DNA of 64,000 nt, from NCBI GenBank assembly GCA_965262565.1, contig CBDHFQ010000020.1, positions 62,001 to 126,000 of the forward strand. Reading direction: 5' to 3'. The notes under the pieces were generated by a model that did no database searches, had not been told where the DNA came from, and saw nothing but the letters and a program-made list of their open reading frames with translations. This document shows positions 63,762 to 64,000 of this stretch, in pieces. Source of the stretch: CBDHFQ01 sp965262565. Its GTDB lineage: Bacteria > Bacteroidota > Bacteroidia > J057. Position 1 is the first letter of the stretch, and every line of letters begins with the position of its first letter. Made by a program: the position numbers and the translations under genes.

Positions 63762-64000
63762 TGTTGATAATTAGATTAAATAATTTCTAGGGAAAAAACT
63801 TTTGTTCTAATTTTTTTAATGTAGTAGTAGTCCAATTTTTTTTCTTCAGCAGATGACTATTGAAACAATTTTCAGTTTTCAGGTAACGTAGTAGTAATTC
63901 CTTTTTTTAGATATAATTTGCTGTCAATGAGAGTATTTATATGCCTTTTTGTAATAATTATTTATGGCTAATTCCACATGTCATTTGATTATGATCCACA
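63762..64000 (-). promoter_or_regulatory. Upstream region of the betaine operon
   Basis: This A+T-rich leader region should contain the betaine promoter. Two imperfect direct copies of GTAGTAGTA followed by a T run (about 63823-63848 and 63887-63909) are the only regular feature. I find no TAnnTTTG box on the minus strand. Confidence 0.3.

Overview
The window is chromosomal DNA from a Bacteroidota bacterium. By eye it is A+T-rich. Several secreted proteins end in a type IX secretion (T9SS) sorting domain. It also has a large TonB-dependent receptor with a carboxypeptidase-like N-terminal domain, LytS/LytTR two-component genes, a PadR-plus-FtsX-permease pair, and an ATP synthase operon that ends with a short epsilon subunit. 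De novo glycine-betaine synthesis (GSMT plus SDMT), a sulfatase and a sterol-desaturase-like enzyme suggest a marine or halotolerant member, perhaps of the Cytophagales or Saprospirales. The sequence alone does not fix the genus.

Layout. 1-0.64 kb: end of the ATP synthase operon (atpD C-terminus, atpC) with a terminator. 0.75-4.4 kb: a divergent chaperone-like locus with a long Hsp70, a GrpE-like mini protein and a tail-anchored protein. 4.5-13 kb: a degenerate TPR histidine kinase, a PAS protein, a START-domain protein, an M42 peptidase, a GT4 glycosyltransferase, thioredoxin with an ArsR regulator, and a sulfatase. 13.4-28.6 kb: a large cell-surface locus made of a TonB-dependent receptor, a PKD/T9SS protein, a beta-helix protein and a ~2,426-residue multidomain protein split by a one-base frameshift. 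This locus holds three serine-hydrolase-like (beta-lactamase/PBP fold) modules, and all three lack the SxxK catalytic pair.

28.8-30.3 kb: the most unusual stretch. A 5'-truncated PIN-like gene is followed by an attC-like imperfect palindrome. Then comes a 1.1-kb gene cassette whose first bases are the exact reverse complement of the start of its own terminal attC-like site. This is an integron-type cassette without a nearby integrase. 30.3-40.9 kb: DUF5996, a LolA-like protein, an alpha/beta hydrolase, an FAD oxidoreductase, a PNPOx-like protein, a RecD-like helicase, and then a signalling run (REC-LytS kinase, REC-adenylate cyclase, D-2-hydroxyacid dehydrogenase). 41.6-53.4 kb: a BtuF-like binding protein, membrane proteins, a PadR/ABC permease pair, a redoxin plus cytochrome c/copper-monooxygenase-like T9SS protein, and a haloalkane-dehalogenase-like lipoprotein with a 400-residue extension. 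53.4-64 kb: a broken small exported protein, a LytS/LytTR pair, an EAD11-REC protein, a P1 peptidase, an outer-membrane barrel, a frameshifted BNR/sortilin-type propeller protein and the betaine pair.

The frame breaks each look like a single-base change. Three are at G runs and one is at an A run, so residual homopolymer sequencing error is a serious alternative to real gene decay.
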